A stretch of 64,000 nt of DNA from RHKX01 sp046330285 (GTDB lineage Bacteria > Actinomycetota > Thermoleophilia > Solirubrobacterales > 70-9). Position numbers and translations under genes: made by a program. Location of the stretch: assembly GCA_046330285.1 (NCBI GenBank), contig JAXLSX010000004.1, positions 173,110 through 237,109 on the forward strand, in the 5' to 3' direction. Shown here in pieces: positions 54,283 through 62,260 of the stretch; within the stretch, counting starts at the first letter, position 1, and every line of letters starts with the position of its first letter. Under the pieces are notes generated by a model. That model was not told where the DNA came from and did no database searches. It was given only the letters and a program-made list of their open reading frames with translations.

Positions 54283-55096
54283 GCCCGCGATCGCCGCCGA
54301 GGGGCTGACGAAGGTCTTCGCCGGTTCCGGCTCCGGCATCGGGCGGCGGTCGGCCGAGACCGTGGCCGTCAGCGATGTCAGCTTCGAGGTCGACGCCGGC
54401 GCCGCGTTCGCGATCGTCGGCGAGTCCGGGTCGGGGAAGACGACGGTGGCGCGCTGTCTCGCCGGCCTGGAGACGCTCACCAGCGGGACGATCGAGGTTT
54501 GTGGAGAGCGACTGACGGGCAGGGGATCTTCGCGCGCCGAGCGACTCAGGAGGGCGCGGATGATCCAGCTCGTCTTCCAGGACCCCTATCAGTCGCTCGA
54601 CCCGAGACAGCAGGTTGGATCCGCCCTGGCCGAAGCGATCTCCGTCCATCAGCCGAAGGGCGAGGCCACCGAGAAGGCGGTGGTTTCGCTGCTCGAGCGG
54701 GTCGGGCTCTCGGCGAAGATCCTCGACTCCTATCCGCGGGTCCTCTCCGGCGGACAGCGCCAGCGGGTCGCGATCGCCCGAGCGCTTGCAGCCGGACCTG
54801 AAGTCATCGTCTTCGACGAGTCGGTATCCGCCCTCGACGTCTCGATCCAGGCGCAGGTCCTGAACCTGATCGCCGATCTGCGCGAATCGGCCGGCGTCAC
54901 GACGATCTTCATCTCGCACGATCTCGCGGTCGTCGGTCAGGTCAGCGAAGCGATGATCGTGATGCGGCGGGGCGAGGTCGTCGAGGCGGGTCCGACAGCC
55001 GAAATCCTGGCATCGCCGTCGCACCCCTACACGCAGCGGTTGATCGCCTCCGTCCCTCGCGTCGGCTGGGATCCGGAACAACTGCTGGCTCCGTGA
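54275..55096 (+). CDS. ABC importer ATPase DppF-like, module 2
   Basis: A 273-residue second ATPase with Walker A GESGSGKTT, Q-loop VFQDPYQSLD, signature LSGGQRQRVAIARAL, Walker B VIVFDESVSALD and the tail YTQRLIASVPRVGWDP. It has the canonical DESVSALD where module 1 has DEAVAALD. Its 3' end overlaps the amidase-fold gene as GTGA, which ties that protein to the module. Confidence 0.9.
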   Translation: MPEPAIAAEGLTKVFAGSGSGIGRRSAETVAVSDVSFEVDAGAAFAIVGESGSGKTTVARCLAGLETLTSGTIEVCGERLTGRGSSRAERLRRARMIQLVFQDPYQSLDPRQQVGSALAEAISVHQPKGEATEKAVVSLLERVGLSAKILDSYPRVLSGGQRQRVAIARALAAGPEVIVFDESVSALDVSIQAQVLNLIADLRESAGVTTIFISHDLAVVGQVSEAMIVMRRGEVVEAGPTAEILASPSHPYTQRLIASVPRVGWDPEQLLAP

Positions 55097-56463
55097 CGGA
55101 CGAACTCCAGTTCCTCGGAGCTGCCGAACTGATCGGCTCCTTCGCCGCCGGCGAACTGTCGCCGGTCGAGGTCATGTCGGAGACGATCGCTCACGCGGAG
55201 GAGGTCGAGCCCAAGGCCAACGCCTTCATGGCCACCTTCTACGAGCAGGCGACGGCGGCCGCCCGGGAAGCCGAGGGCCGGTGGCGCGGGATCGGCGCGC
55301 CGCCGCGCCCGCTCGAGGGGGTGCCGTTCGCCGTCAGCGACGACCTCGAGATCGCCGGACACCCGCTCACCGAGTCGTCGATTCACCTGGTCGGCCATGA
55401 GATCCACGAGACGGAGCCTCTCGCGGCCCGCATCTACGACTCCGGCGCGATCGTGCATGCCCGGACCGCGACGTCCGAGCTGCTCTACAGCCCGTTCATG
55501 CTCTCCGAGCTCTACGGGACGACGCCCTGCCCCTGGAATCCGGCCTACAACGCGAGCGGAGCGGCGGGCGGTGCCGGTGCGGCGCTCGCGATCGGTTCGA
55601 CGGCGCTCGCCGGCGGCATCGACTCACTCGGGTGCAACACGGCGGCCGCCCCCTGCGGCGTCGTATCCATGAAGCCGTCGTACGGTCGGATCCCGCTCGT
55701 CCCTCCGTTCTCCCTCGACACGTACTCCCAGTACTTCCCGATGGCCCGGAGCGTTGCCGACTGCGCGCTGCTCTACGACCAGCTGGCCGGACCGGATCCA
55801 CGCGACGCCTCTTCGCTTCCGCCGGCGGATCCGATCGGGAAGCTCGTGCCGAGCGCATCGGGCCTCCGCGTCGCCTGGTCGGAGGACCTGGGGGGATACG
55901 ACGTACGAGCGGACGTCCGCGCCAACACCCGTGCCTCGATGCAGCGGCTCGCAGACGCGGGCGCGAGAGTCGACGAGGTGGGTCTCGATCTGGACCCGGT
56001 CGAGATCGGCGGGACCGTCCTGCGACACGCGGGCCACCTGTTGCTGCCGATGCTCGAACGCCAGATCCGGGAGGGGGACCTGGCGGACCACAGCCTTGCG
56101 TTCGTCACCCGGGCCCTGGAGGAGGCGAAGGCGCCCTTCAGCGATGCCATCGAGGTGGAAGGCCGACTGTATTCGGAGCTCGCCGGCATCTTCGCCGCAT
56201 ACGACGCATTCGTCTGCCCGGCTTTGACCGTCCCGGCATTCCCCCTGGTCCCGGAGAACCCGGACTTCCTCGGCGCCCTGACCGGAGCCGTTTTCACGAT
56301 CTGCAGCCGTCATCCGTATGTGTCCGTTCCGTCCGGAACCGGCGAGGACGGTGTCCCGACGGCGGTGCTGGTCGTCGGGCCGCGCCACAACGAGCCGGTC
56401 GCCTTCCGAGCTGCCGCTGCGGTGGAGGCCGTCGTCGACCCGATCGGGCGACCGCGCGGGTGA
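55093..56463 (+). CDS. amidase-signature-fold protein lacking the Ser-Ser-Lys triad
   Basis: A 456-residue member of the amidase signature family by overall pattern (LEGVPFAV near 75-81, CGVVSMKPSYGR near 188-199). However the catalytic Lys is Ser82 (GVPFAVSDD for GVPFAVKD), the cis-Ser region GGSSGG is SGAAGG (Ala157 at the Ser position), and the nucleophile position of GGS(I)R is Cys181 (SLGCNTAAAP). So the normal Ser-cisSer-Lys mechanism is impossible. It may be a pseudoenzyme, a binding or scaffold protein, or use Cys181 in a new way. Coupled to the importer by GTGA at 55093. It has no counterpart in module 1. Confidence 0.75.
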   Translation: MTDELQFLGAAELIGSFAAGELSPVEVMSETIAHAEEVEPKANAFMATFYEQATAAAREAEGRWRGIGAPPRPLEGVPFAVSDDLEIAGHPLTESSIHLVGHEIHETEPLAARIYDSGAIVHARTATSELLYSPFMLSELYGTTPCPWNPAYNASGAAGGAGAALAIGSTALAGGIDSLGCNTAAAPCGVVSMKPSYGRIPLVPPFSLDTYSQYFPMARSVADCALLYDQLAGPDPRDASSLPPADPIGKLVPSASGLRVAWSEDLGGYDVRADVRANTRASMQRLADAGARVDEVGLDLDPVEIGGTVLRHAGHLLLPMLERQIREGDLADHSLAFVTRALEEAKAPFSDAIEVEGRLYSELAGIFAAYDAFVCPALTVPAFPLVPENPDFLGALTGAVFTICSRHPYVSVPSGTGEDGVPTAVLVVGPRHNEPVAFRAAAAVEAVVDPIGRPRG

Positions 56464-56497
56464 CGCCCGGCCCTGCGGACTTGCGCCCGCGAGGCCC

Positions 56498-57544
56498 TCA
56501 GACCTGCGGGACCTGCGCGTCGCAGCCGGTGCGGGCCGACTCCTCGATCGCGAGCACGATCGCCAGCGACTTCAGCGCCTCCGATCCCGGTACGAAGGGC
56601 TCGCGGCCGTCGCGGATGGCTTCGAGGATGTCGGTCAGCGCCAGGCGATGTCGCTCCTCGGGGAATTCGTTCGGGTCCGGAGTGTCGACGAAGGGGAACT
56701 CGAGCCCTGGCTCGACCGGTCCCTCCTCGGTTCCCTCCACATCCCAGAAGTAGAGGTGGTCGTACTCGGGGTTGATGATCACGCTGCCGTTGGTCCCGTG
56801 GACCTCGACCCTGGTCCGCATGGCCGGCATGATCGCCGTCGAGCTGTGAAGGACGCCGGGCGCGCCATTCGCATAGGTCAACCGAGCCACGGCGAGATCG
56901 GGCGCCTCGATGTCGTGGCGGGCGGTCCGGACGAAGCCACTCACGTTCGTCACCGGGCCGGCGAGCCACTGCAGCATGTCGATGATGTGGATGGACTGGG
57001 TCATCAGACAACCCGCGCCCTCCATCTCGCGGGTGCCGCGCCACGGGTCCTGGGCGTAGTACTCGGGGCTTCGGAACGCCTTCTCGATGCCGTCGACGAG
57101 GATCAGCTCGCCGAGGGCGCCCGAGTCGACCGCCTCCTTCAGCTTCCGCGCCCAGTTCCCGAATCGCATCTGGTAGATGACGCCGAGGGTTACGCCGTTG
57201 CGATCGCAGGCGTCCATGATCTCCCGGCCCTCGTCGAGGTCGAGTGCGATCGGCTTCTCCACGATCACGTGCTTCTTCGCGTCGGCCGCCCGGACCGCGT
57301 AGTCGCGGTGCACGCCGTGGGGGGTGAGGACGTCGACGACGTCGACGGCGGGGTCGGCGAGGAAGGCTTCGTAGTCGGTGTAGGTGCGGGGGACGCCGAA
57401 TTCGTCGGCGAACGCGCGGACCTTCTCCTCGCTGCGCCCGAAGACGGCTGCCGTGTGCGCGCCCTCCGTGTGCGCGATCTCGCGCACGTGGGTCCTACCG
57501 GCCATTCCCAGGCCCACAAGGCCGATGCCGATACCGTCGCTCAC
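56498..57544 (-). CDS. Gfo/Idh/MocA family oxidoreductase 2
   Basis: A 348-residue paralogue of the 36308 protein with the Rossmann motif IGLVGLGMAGRTHVREIAH and the canonical EKP (VIVEKPIALD). The C-terminal domain has GAGCLMTQSIHIIDMLQWLAGP. GTG 57544 with GAGGAGGAG directly upstream is the start; longer open frame to 57763 is spurious. It is convergent with the amidase-like gene and divergent from the ornithine-cyclodeaminase-family gene, sharing the LacI-like site at 57611-57620. So in module 2 this gene has been inverted relative to module 1. Confidence 0.85.
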   Translation of the reverse strand: MSDGIGIGLVGLGMAGRTHVREIAHTEGAHTAAVFGRSEEKVRAFADEFGVPRTYTDYEAFLADPAVDVVDVLTPHGVHRDYAVRAADAKKHVIVEKPIALDLDEGREIMDACDRNGVTLGVIYQMRFGNWARKLKEAVDSGALGELILVDGIEKAFRSPEYYAQDPWRGTREMEGAGCLMTQSIHIIDMLQWLAGPVTNVSGFVRTARHDIEAPDLAVARLTYANGAPGVLHSSTAIMPAMRTRVEVHGTNGSVIINPEYDHLYFWDVEGTEEGPVEPGLEFPFVDTPDPNEFPEERHRLALTDILEAIRDGREPFVPGSEALKSLAIVLAIEESARTGCDAQVPQV

Positions 57545-57610
57545 ATGCTCCTCCTCGATTCCGGTCAACGCGATCCGGGGGCACACTACTGCAGTTGCCG
57601 GTAGTCTGTC

Positions 57611-57620
57611 GAAACGTTTT
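57611..57620. promoter_or_regulatory. LacI operator-like site in a divergent promoter
   Basis: GAAACGTTTT, nine of ten bases of the GAAACGTTTC palindrome at 44641 and 44698. It lies between the divergent Gfo/Idh/MocA 2 and OCD-family 2 genes and could control both. Confidence 0.5.
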
Positions 57621-57630
57621 TGCACTTCTG

Positions 57631-58569
57631 ATGGCTTCGCTCGAAACCCCGATTCGCTACCTCTCCCGGACGACCGTGGAGGCGCACCTTCCGCCCTTGC
57701 GGGAGCGACTCCGACTCGTCCACACCGCCTATCGGGCCATCCGTGAGGAGGCTTGCCAGTCACCCTCGCCGCCGGAGATATCGCCGCGCCCCGGCGCCGT
57801 CGCCCGTGCCATGTCCGCCTACGTCTCCGACGGCGACGTCACGGCGGTCAAGTGGGTCGCCGACTTCCAGTCCAACACCGAGCTGGGCCTTCCGCTCGTC
57901 TCCGGCCTGATCATAGTCGCCGACAGCGAGACCGGGCTGCCGATCGCGGTGATGGACGCATCGGCCATCACCGTCGCCCGGACGGCCGCCGCATCAGTGG
58001 CGTGCGTGATCGCCTATGCGCCGGACGACTGGTCACGGCTCGGGATCATCGGGTACGGGGCCCAGGCGGCCGCGCACATCGAGTTGCTGTCCGAACTGAA
58101 TCCGGATGCCCGTTTTCAGGTCTTCTCGCGTCGCCGGATCGACCTCGGCGACGACCGGGTGGCGTTCGTCGCCGGTCCGGAGGAGGCTGCCGACGGCGCC
58201 GACGTGCTGGTGACCGGACGGCCGCTGGGTACGAGACTCGACCCGCCGGTGGCCGCGGGATGGCTGCCGCCGAGCGCTCTCGTCCTGCCGCTCGACGAGG
58301 ACGTCTCGGTTGCCGCCGACGTCGTCGCCGGGAGCGACCTCTTCCTGGTCGACGACCTCGAGGACTTCGAGTCGAAACGGCGGGACGGAGCCTACGCCGG
58401 GTGGCGCGATCCGGACGCAACCGTGCCCGAGGCGATCACCGACGGGAGGGCCGGCGAGGGCCTGATCGTCTGCTCCAACCAGGGCATGGGCATCCTCGAC
58501 GCGGTGTTCGCGAGGCAGGTCCTCGCAGCGGCCGAGTCCTCGGGGTCGGGGACGTTGCTCGAGCGCTGA
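57631..58569 (+). CDS. ornithine cyclodeaminase/mu-crystallin family protein 2
   Basis: A 312-residue member of the OCD/mu-crystallin family. Segments are VKWVADFQSNTELGLPLVSGLIIVADSETGLPIAVMDASAITVARTAA and the dinucleotide motif LGIIGYGAQAAAHIELL (the glycine pattern GxGxxA is kept as GYGAQA). It is not a close copy of the 43631 protein, so substrates may differ. It could be a ketimine reductase for another cyclic imino acid. ATG 57631 follows the LacI-like site by ten bases. Confidence 0.78.
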   Translation: MASLETPIRYLSRTTVEAHLPPLRERLRLVHTAYRAIREEACQSPSPPEISPRPGAVARAMSAYVSDGDVTAVKWVADFQSNTELGLPLVSGLIIVADSETGLPIAVMDASAITVARTAAASVACVIAYAPDDWSRLGIIGYGAQAAAHIELLSELNPDARFQVFSRRRIDLGDDRVAFVAGPEEAADGADVLVTGRPLGTRLDPPVAAGWLPPSALVLPLDEDVSVAADVVAGSDLFLVDDLEDFESKRRDGAYAGWRDPDATVPEAITDGRAGEGLIVCSNQGMGILDAVFARQVLAAAESSGSGTLLER

Positions 58570-58574
58570 TGAAC

Positions 58575-58808
58575 CTAGCTCGCCGGTCGCAACGTGGCGA
58601 CGCCCCATGCCGCAACCGCGGCCCAGACACCCTCGAGAAGGAGGAAACCCCATTGCTGGTCATGAAGCGCGAGTCCCGCGAGGACCGATGATCCGACGAG
58701 GTTCAGCGACAGATAGAGGAAGGAGTCGGTCCGAAGTGATCCGAGTTGCGACCACGCGAAGGGAACGACGATTGCGACGGCTCCCAGCACCTGAAGGACG
58801 TCGAGCAT
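58575..58808 (-). CDS. small membrane protein (CBU_0592-like)
   Basis: A 77-residue protein with about three hydrophobic helices (LQVLGAVAIVVPFAW, YLSLNLVGSSVLAGLAL, FLLLEGVWAAVAAWGV) that resembles the CBU_0592 family of bacterial membrane proteins. GGAGGAAATCC immediately precedes the ATG at 58808, so the start is firm. It is convergent with the OCD-family 2 gene (five-base gap) and divergent from the F420 reductase. Function unknown. Confidence 0.7.
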   Translation of the reverse strand: MLDVLQVLGAVAIVVPFAWSQLGSLRTDSFLYLSLNLVGSSVLAGLALHDQQWGFLLLEGVWAAVAAWGVATLRPAS

Positions 58809-58917
58809 GGATTTCCTCCTGGACACGCCGTCGTCAGGCCGGGTACGGCGCGCGCTCTCGTCCGGGGCATGCTCTCTCGTGGCCGCCGCAGGGGAGCGTA
58901 TCGAGCGGGGGGTGGGC

Positions 58918-59598
58918 ATGAGCGAGTGCATCCCGATCGTCGGTGGCACCGGAGCTCTCGGCTACGGGCTGGCGCTCCGCCTGGCGTCGGCGGGCAACGA
59001 GGTGGTCATCGGTTCGCGCGACGCCGGCAGAGCCGCGGAAGCCGCCGAGCGCGTGGCGGCCGCGGTGCCGGGGTCCATTACCAGCGGCCTCGAGAACGCG
59101 GAGGCGGCCGGGCGGGGTCCGGTCGTGCTGCTAACGGTTCCGTTCGCGGCCCAGGCCGACACCCTGAAGGGTCTCGCCCCGGCACTGAGCGACGGTCAGT
59201 TGCTGGTGGACTGCACCGTCCCGCTGGCGACGGCGGTCTCCGGCAAGCCGACCCGGACGGTCGGGGTCTGGCAGGGCTCCGCCGCCGAGCAGGCCCAGGA
59301 GCTCGTTCCCGAAGGGGTCACGGTGGTCTCGGCGCTGCACACGGTGAGCGCCGCCGCTCTCGCCGAGGGCGGAGCGCTGGACGAAGACGTCCTGATCTGC
59401 GGCGACAGGAAGGCCGACAAGGCGCGGGTCGCCGCGATCGTCGAGCAGATCGAGGGGCTCCGGGCCGTGAACGCCGGCTCCCTCGAGACCGCACGGATCG
59501 TCGAGTCGCTGACGCCGATGTTGATCTCGATCAACGGTCGCTACAAGACGCACGCGGGACTGAGGATCATGGGCCTCCCCGAGAAGCCCCACTGGTGA
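58918..59598 (+). CDS. npdG: NADPH-dependent F420 reductase
   Basis: A 226-residue cytoplasmic enzyme that exchanges electrons between NADP(H) and coenzyme F420. The Rossmann motif IPIVGGTGALGYGLALRLASAG at the N-terminus is close to that of archaeal and actinobacterial Fno/NpdG, and SITSGLENAEAA and VLLTVPFAAQADTLKGL follow. The symbol rests on family similarity. It would supply reduced F420 for the two luciferase-like oxidoreductases in this window if they use F420. It is divergent from the small membrane gene and convergent with the DMT transporter. Confidence 0.82.
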   Translation: MSECIPIVGGTGALGYGLALRLASAGNEVVIGSRDAGRAAEAAERVAAAVPGSITSGLENAEAAGRGPVVLLTVPFAAQADTLKGLAPALSDGQLLVDCTVPLATAVSGKPTRTVGVWQGSAAEQAQELVPEGVTVVSALHTVSAAALAEGGALDEDVLICGDRKADKARVAAIVEQIEGLRAVNAGSLETARIVESLTPMLISINGRYKTHAGLRIMGLPEKPHW

Positions 59599-59616
59599 AC
59601 GCCGCGACTCGCCGGT

Positions 59617-60483
59617 TCAGGTCGCCTCGGCCGCCCGGACCGGCGCCGGCGTCAGCGCCGCCGCGCCGATGACCAGGACGAACGCCAGGATCCGGGCGAT
59701 GAAGCCGAGCGTGTCGTCGGGCACCGGATCGCCGAAGACCACGGGGCCGGAGAGGATCGTCAGCGCGTTGGCCGCGACGGTGGTCATCGCGATCACCGGC
59801 ACGGCCTTGCCGATCTGAAGGCTCTTCGCCGAGACCGTCAGCCCGACGAACGAGGCGACGATGATGATCAGGACGAGCGGGCTGATGAAGACCGTCGTGA
59901 TGCTCTCCCCGAAGGTTCCGGTCTGGGCCTTGATGGCCGTGTCCGAGACCGCCCAGAAGAGGCCGGCCGAGGCGCCGAGGGCGACGCCGGCGTGGAGGGT
60001 GCGCCAGCCGACGACCGCGACGGTGATCGCGAGCACGGTCACCGCGGCGAGGAAGATCGCCAGCGTCGTCGCCTCGTAGTCGGAGTGGGCGCCGTCGGCG
60101 GAGCCCTCGAGCGTCGCCGCCAGAAATGCGAGGCCGAGCGCCGCGAGGGCGACGCCGATCCACTCGCGGCGGGTCACGTCGTGGGCGAAGAGGCGGTCGG
60201 CGACGACGGTGAGCAGGACCAGGCCGCCGGCGATCACGGATTGAACGAGCGAGATCGGCGCGAGGGCCAGGGCGGCGACGTGGAAGCCCCAGGAGCCGAT
60301 CGCGATCACGATTCCGAGCACGTACCAGCGGTTGCGGAACAGCGCCAGCGACGTGCGGACGGGTCGGTCCCACTCGACGGGAGGGGATCCGACCGCGCCC
60401 TTGTGCTTGTAGAGGAAGCCGACGACCGCGAAGAACGCGGTCGCGACCGCCATCAGCAGTCCGATCTCGACGGAGAGGCTCAT
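59617..60483 (-). CDS. DMT-superfamily (EamA-like) transporter
   Basis: A 288-residue integral membrane protein with about nine to ten transmembrane helices and two EamA-like halves. Hydrophobic repeats such as LLMAVATAFFAVVGFLYKH and ALNALTILSGPVVFG are visible, and the second half repeats the pattern. These transporters move amino acids, nucleotides or other metabolites. The substrate is unknown and no catabolic genes directly join it. ATG 60483. Confidence 0.75.
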   Translation of the reverse strand: MSLSVEIGLLMAVATAFFAVVGFLYKHKGAVGSPPVEWDRPVRTSLALFRNRWYVLGIVIAIGSWGFHVAALALAPISLVQSVIAGGLVLLTVVADRLFAHDVTRREWIGVALAALGLAFLAATLEGSADGAHSDYEATTLAIFLAAVTVLAITVAVVGWRTLHAGVALGASAGLFWAVSDTAIKAQTGTFGESITTVFISPLVLIIIVASFVGLTVSAKSLQIGKAVPVIAMTTVAANALTILSGPVVFGDPVPDDTLGFIARILAFVLVIGAAALTPAPVRAAEAT

Positions 60484-60536
60484 CGGGAAGCGGGCAGGCT
60501 AGCGGCCCGCTCCCATGGGCTCGGGTGAACCGGGGC

Positions 60537-60776
60537 TCAGGCGAGCAGGTCCGGTGGGGCGGGGCCGTCGTCGTGTTCGGTGCCGCCGTCGTCGCCCGGC
60601 CTGATCTGGGCGATGTGCTCCTCGTCGGGGAGCATGGCAAGCACCTCGTCGGCGATCGCCCGGGTCCGGTCGTCGGCGCCTTCGGCGAGGGCGCGCAGCG
60701 CGTCGTGAACTGCCTTGAGCTGGGCCGGGGTCAGCTCAAGGTGATAGCGGAACGGGCTCGGGCCTGGGTCCGCCAT
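60537..60776 (-). CDS. small hypothetical protein downstream of WS/DGAT
   Basis: A 79-residue soluble helical protein with FRYHLELTPAQLKAVHDALRALAEGADD and ending DDGPAPPDLLA. The ATG at 60776 follows the WS/DGAT stop by about five bases, so it is in the same operon and may accompany the lipid enzyme. No family recognised. The open frame extending to 61571 is a shadow of the acyltransferase gene. Confidence 0.6.
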   Translation of the reverse strand: MADPGPSPFRYHLELTPAQLKAVHDALRALAEGADDRTRAIADEVLAMLPDEEHIAQIRPGDDGGTEHDDGPAPPDLLA

Positions 60777-60781
60777 GCGGT

Positions 60782-62248
60782 TCAGGCGGAGGGAGTCGCC
60801 TGGCCGGAGCCGGCGCCCTTGCGCCGCTTCTGCCGCTGGCGGTTGCGCTTCTCGGACTCGTCGGCCGCCTCGAGCAGCTGCTTGACCTCGGCCTCGATCC
60901 CCTCGGCGACGAGGTTGATGTCCTCCATCGCGTCGTAGTCGCCGAGCAGCCCGAAGTCGATCTTCCCGTTGTAGGACATGATCGCGATCGCGAGCGCGTG
61001 GTTCTCGGGCAGGAACGCCACCGGGAAGATGTCGAGCAGCTCGCGGCCGAGGACGTAGAGCGGGATCTGCGGCCCGGGGACGTTGGTGACGATCAGGTTG
61101 AAGAGGCGGGTCGAGAAGTTGATCCGCGATGCCTGCGCGAGCAGCGTCGGCGGCGCGAAGTCGTTGAAGCGCGAGATCACCTCGGCGCCCAGCGCCTTCT
61201 TCGACGACTTGATCCCGTCCATCGCCTCGCGGACCGTGCGCAGGCGCGCGACCGGGTCCTCGACGTAGACGGGCAGCGGCCCGCGGACGGCGGCGATCTG
61301 GTTGCCGAGCTCGCCGTGCTGGTCGGTCGCCCGGATCGAGACTGGGACCAGCGCCCGCAGCTCGAGACCCTCGGTGCGGACGCTGCGGGCCCGGAGCCAG
61401 CGCCGGAGGGCGCCCGCGACGACGCAGAGGACGACGTCGTTGACCGTGCCGCCGAGCTCGGACTTGATCCGCTTGTACTCGGCGAGGTCGCCGCGGACCC
61501 AGGTGTAGCGGCGATGCGGGCCGATCGGCGTGTTGAGCGGCAGGTCCGGCGCCGGGTTCGCGAACTCCCACGCGACCTCGCCGACGCCTTCGGCCGCGTC
61601 CTGGACGCTGCGGACGGCCGCCTTCGGCGAGCTCACGGCACCGGCGACCCGGCGGGCGGCGCCGATCGGCGAGCGGGCGACGGCACCGATACCGCGGGCG
61701 GCCAGCTCGGCGCCGGACGGGCTCGGGCTCGGGATCCAGTCGTGCTCGGCCTTGATCGGCTCGGGGACGGGCTTGACGTCGAAGAGGACGGTTGCGATGT
61801 CGACCCCGGAGACGCCGTCGACGAGGGCGTGATGGGTCTTCGAGATCAGCGCGAATCGGCGCTTCCGCAGACCCTCGACGAGCCAGAACTCCCAGAGGGG
61901 CTTTGTCCGGTCGAGCTGCTGGGAGAAGACGCGCGCTGCCATCCGGCGCAGCACGGCCTCGTCGCCGGGCGCCGGCAGCGCCGAGTGGCGGACGTGGTAG
62001 CCGATGTTGAACTGCGGGTCGTCGACCCAGAAGGGACGGCCGGTCTCGACCGGGGGCACCGCGAGCTTCTGGCGATAGCGGGGGACGAGGTGGAGGCGGC
62101 TCTCGATGTGGTCGAGGAGGTCCTCGTAGCTCGGAGGCGGCCCCTCGAAGATCGTCACGCCGCCGATGTGCATGTGGCTCGTCCCCGACTCGTTCGTCAG
62201 GAAAGAGGCGTCGATCGCGGTCAGCCGATCCATGTGTCCCTGAGACAT
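60782..62248 (-). CDS. wax ester synthase/diacylglycerol acyltransferase (WS/DGAT)
   Basis: Esterifies acyl-CoA to diacylglycerol or fatty alcohol to make triacylglycerol or wax storage lipid. 488 residues with the catalytic HHALVDG (residues 139-145), MSQGHMDRLTAIDASFL at the N-terminus and the conserved C-terminal VTNVPGPQIPLYVLGRELLDIFPV. A charged QKRRKGAG tail ends the protein. ATG 62248 is preferred; an in-frame ATG at 62233 also fits. Divergent from the M28 peptidase with an 18-base gap. An open frame continuing to 63982 is not real. Confidence 0.88.
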   Translation of the reverse strand: MSQGHMDRLTAIDASFLTNESGTSHMHIGGVTIFEGPPPSYEDLLDHIESRLHLVPRYRQKLAVPPVETGRPFWVDDPQFNIGYHVRHSALPAPGDEAVLRRMAARVFSQQLDRTKPLWEFWLVEGLRKRRFALISKTHHALVDGVSGVDIATVLFDVKPVPEPIKAEHDWIPSPSPSGAELAARGIGAVARSPIGAARRVAGAVSSPKAAVRSVQDAAEGVGEVAWEFANPAPDLPLNTPIGPHRRYTWVRGDLAEYKRIKSELGGTVNDVVLCVVAGALRRWLRARSVRTEGLELRALVPVSIRATDQHGELGNQIAAVRGPLPVYVEDPVARLRTVREAMDGIKSSKKALGAEVISRFNDFAPPTLLAQASRINFSTRLFNLIVTNVPGPQIPLYVLGRELLDIFPVAFLPENHALAIAIMSYNGKIDFGLLGDYDAMEDINLVAEGIEAEVKQLLEAADESEKRNRQRQKRRKGAGSGQATPSA

Positions 62249-62253
62249 GGCCC

Positions 62254-62260
62254 TAACGTA
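62254..62260. promoter_or_regulatory. bidirectional -10 element
   Basis: TAACGTA: TAACGT on the plus strand is seven bases from ATG 62267, and TACGTT on the minus strand is six bases from ATG 62248. The two divergent genes would share one symmetric -10 region and both be leaderless. Confidence 0.5.
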
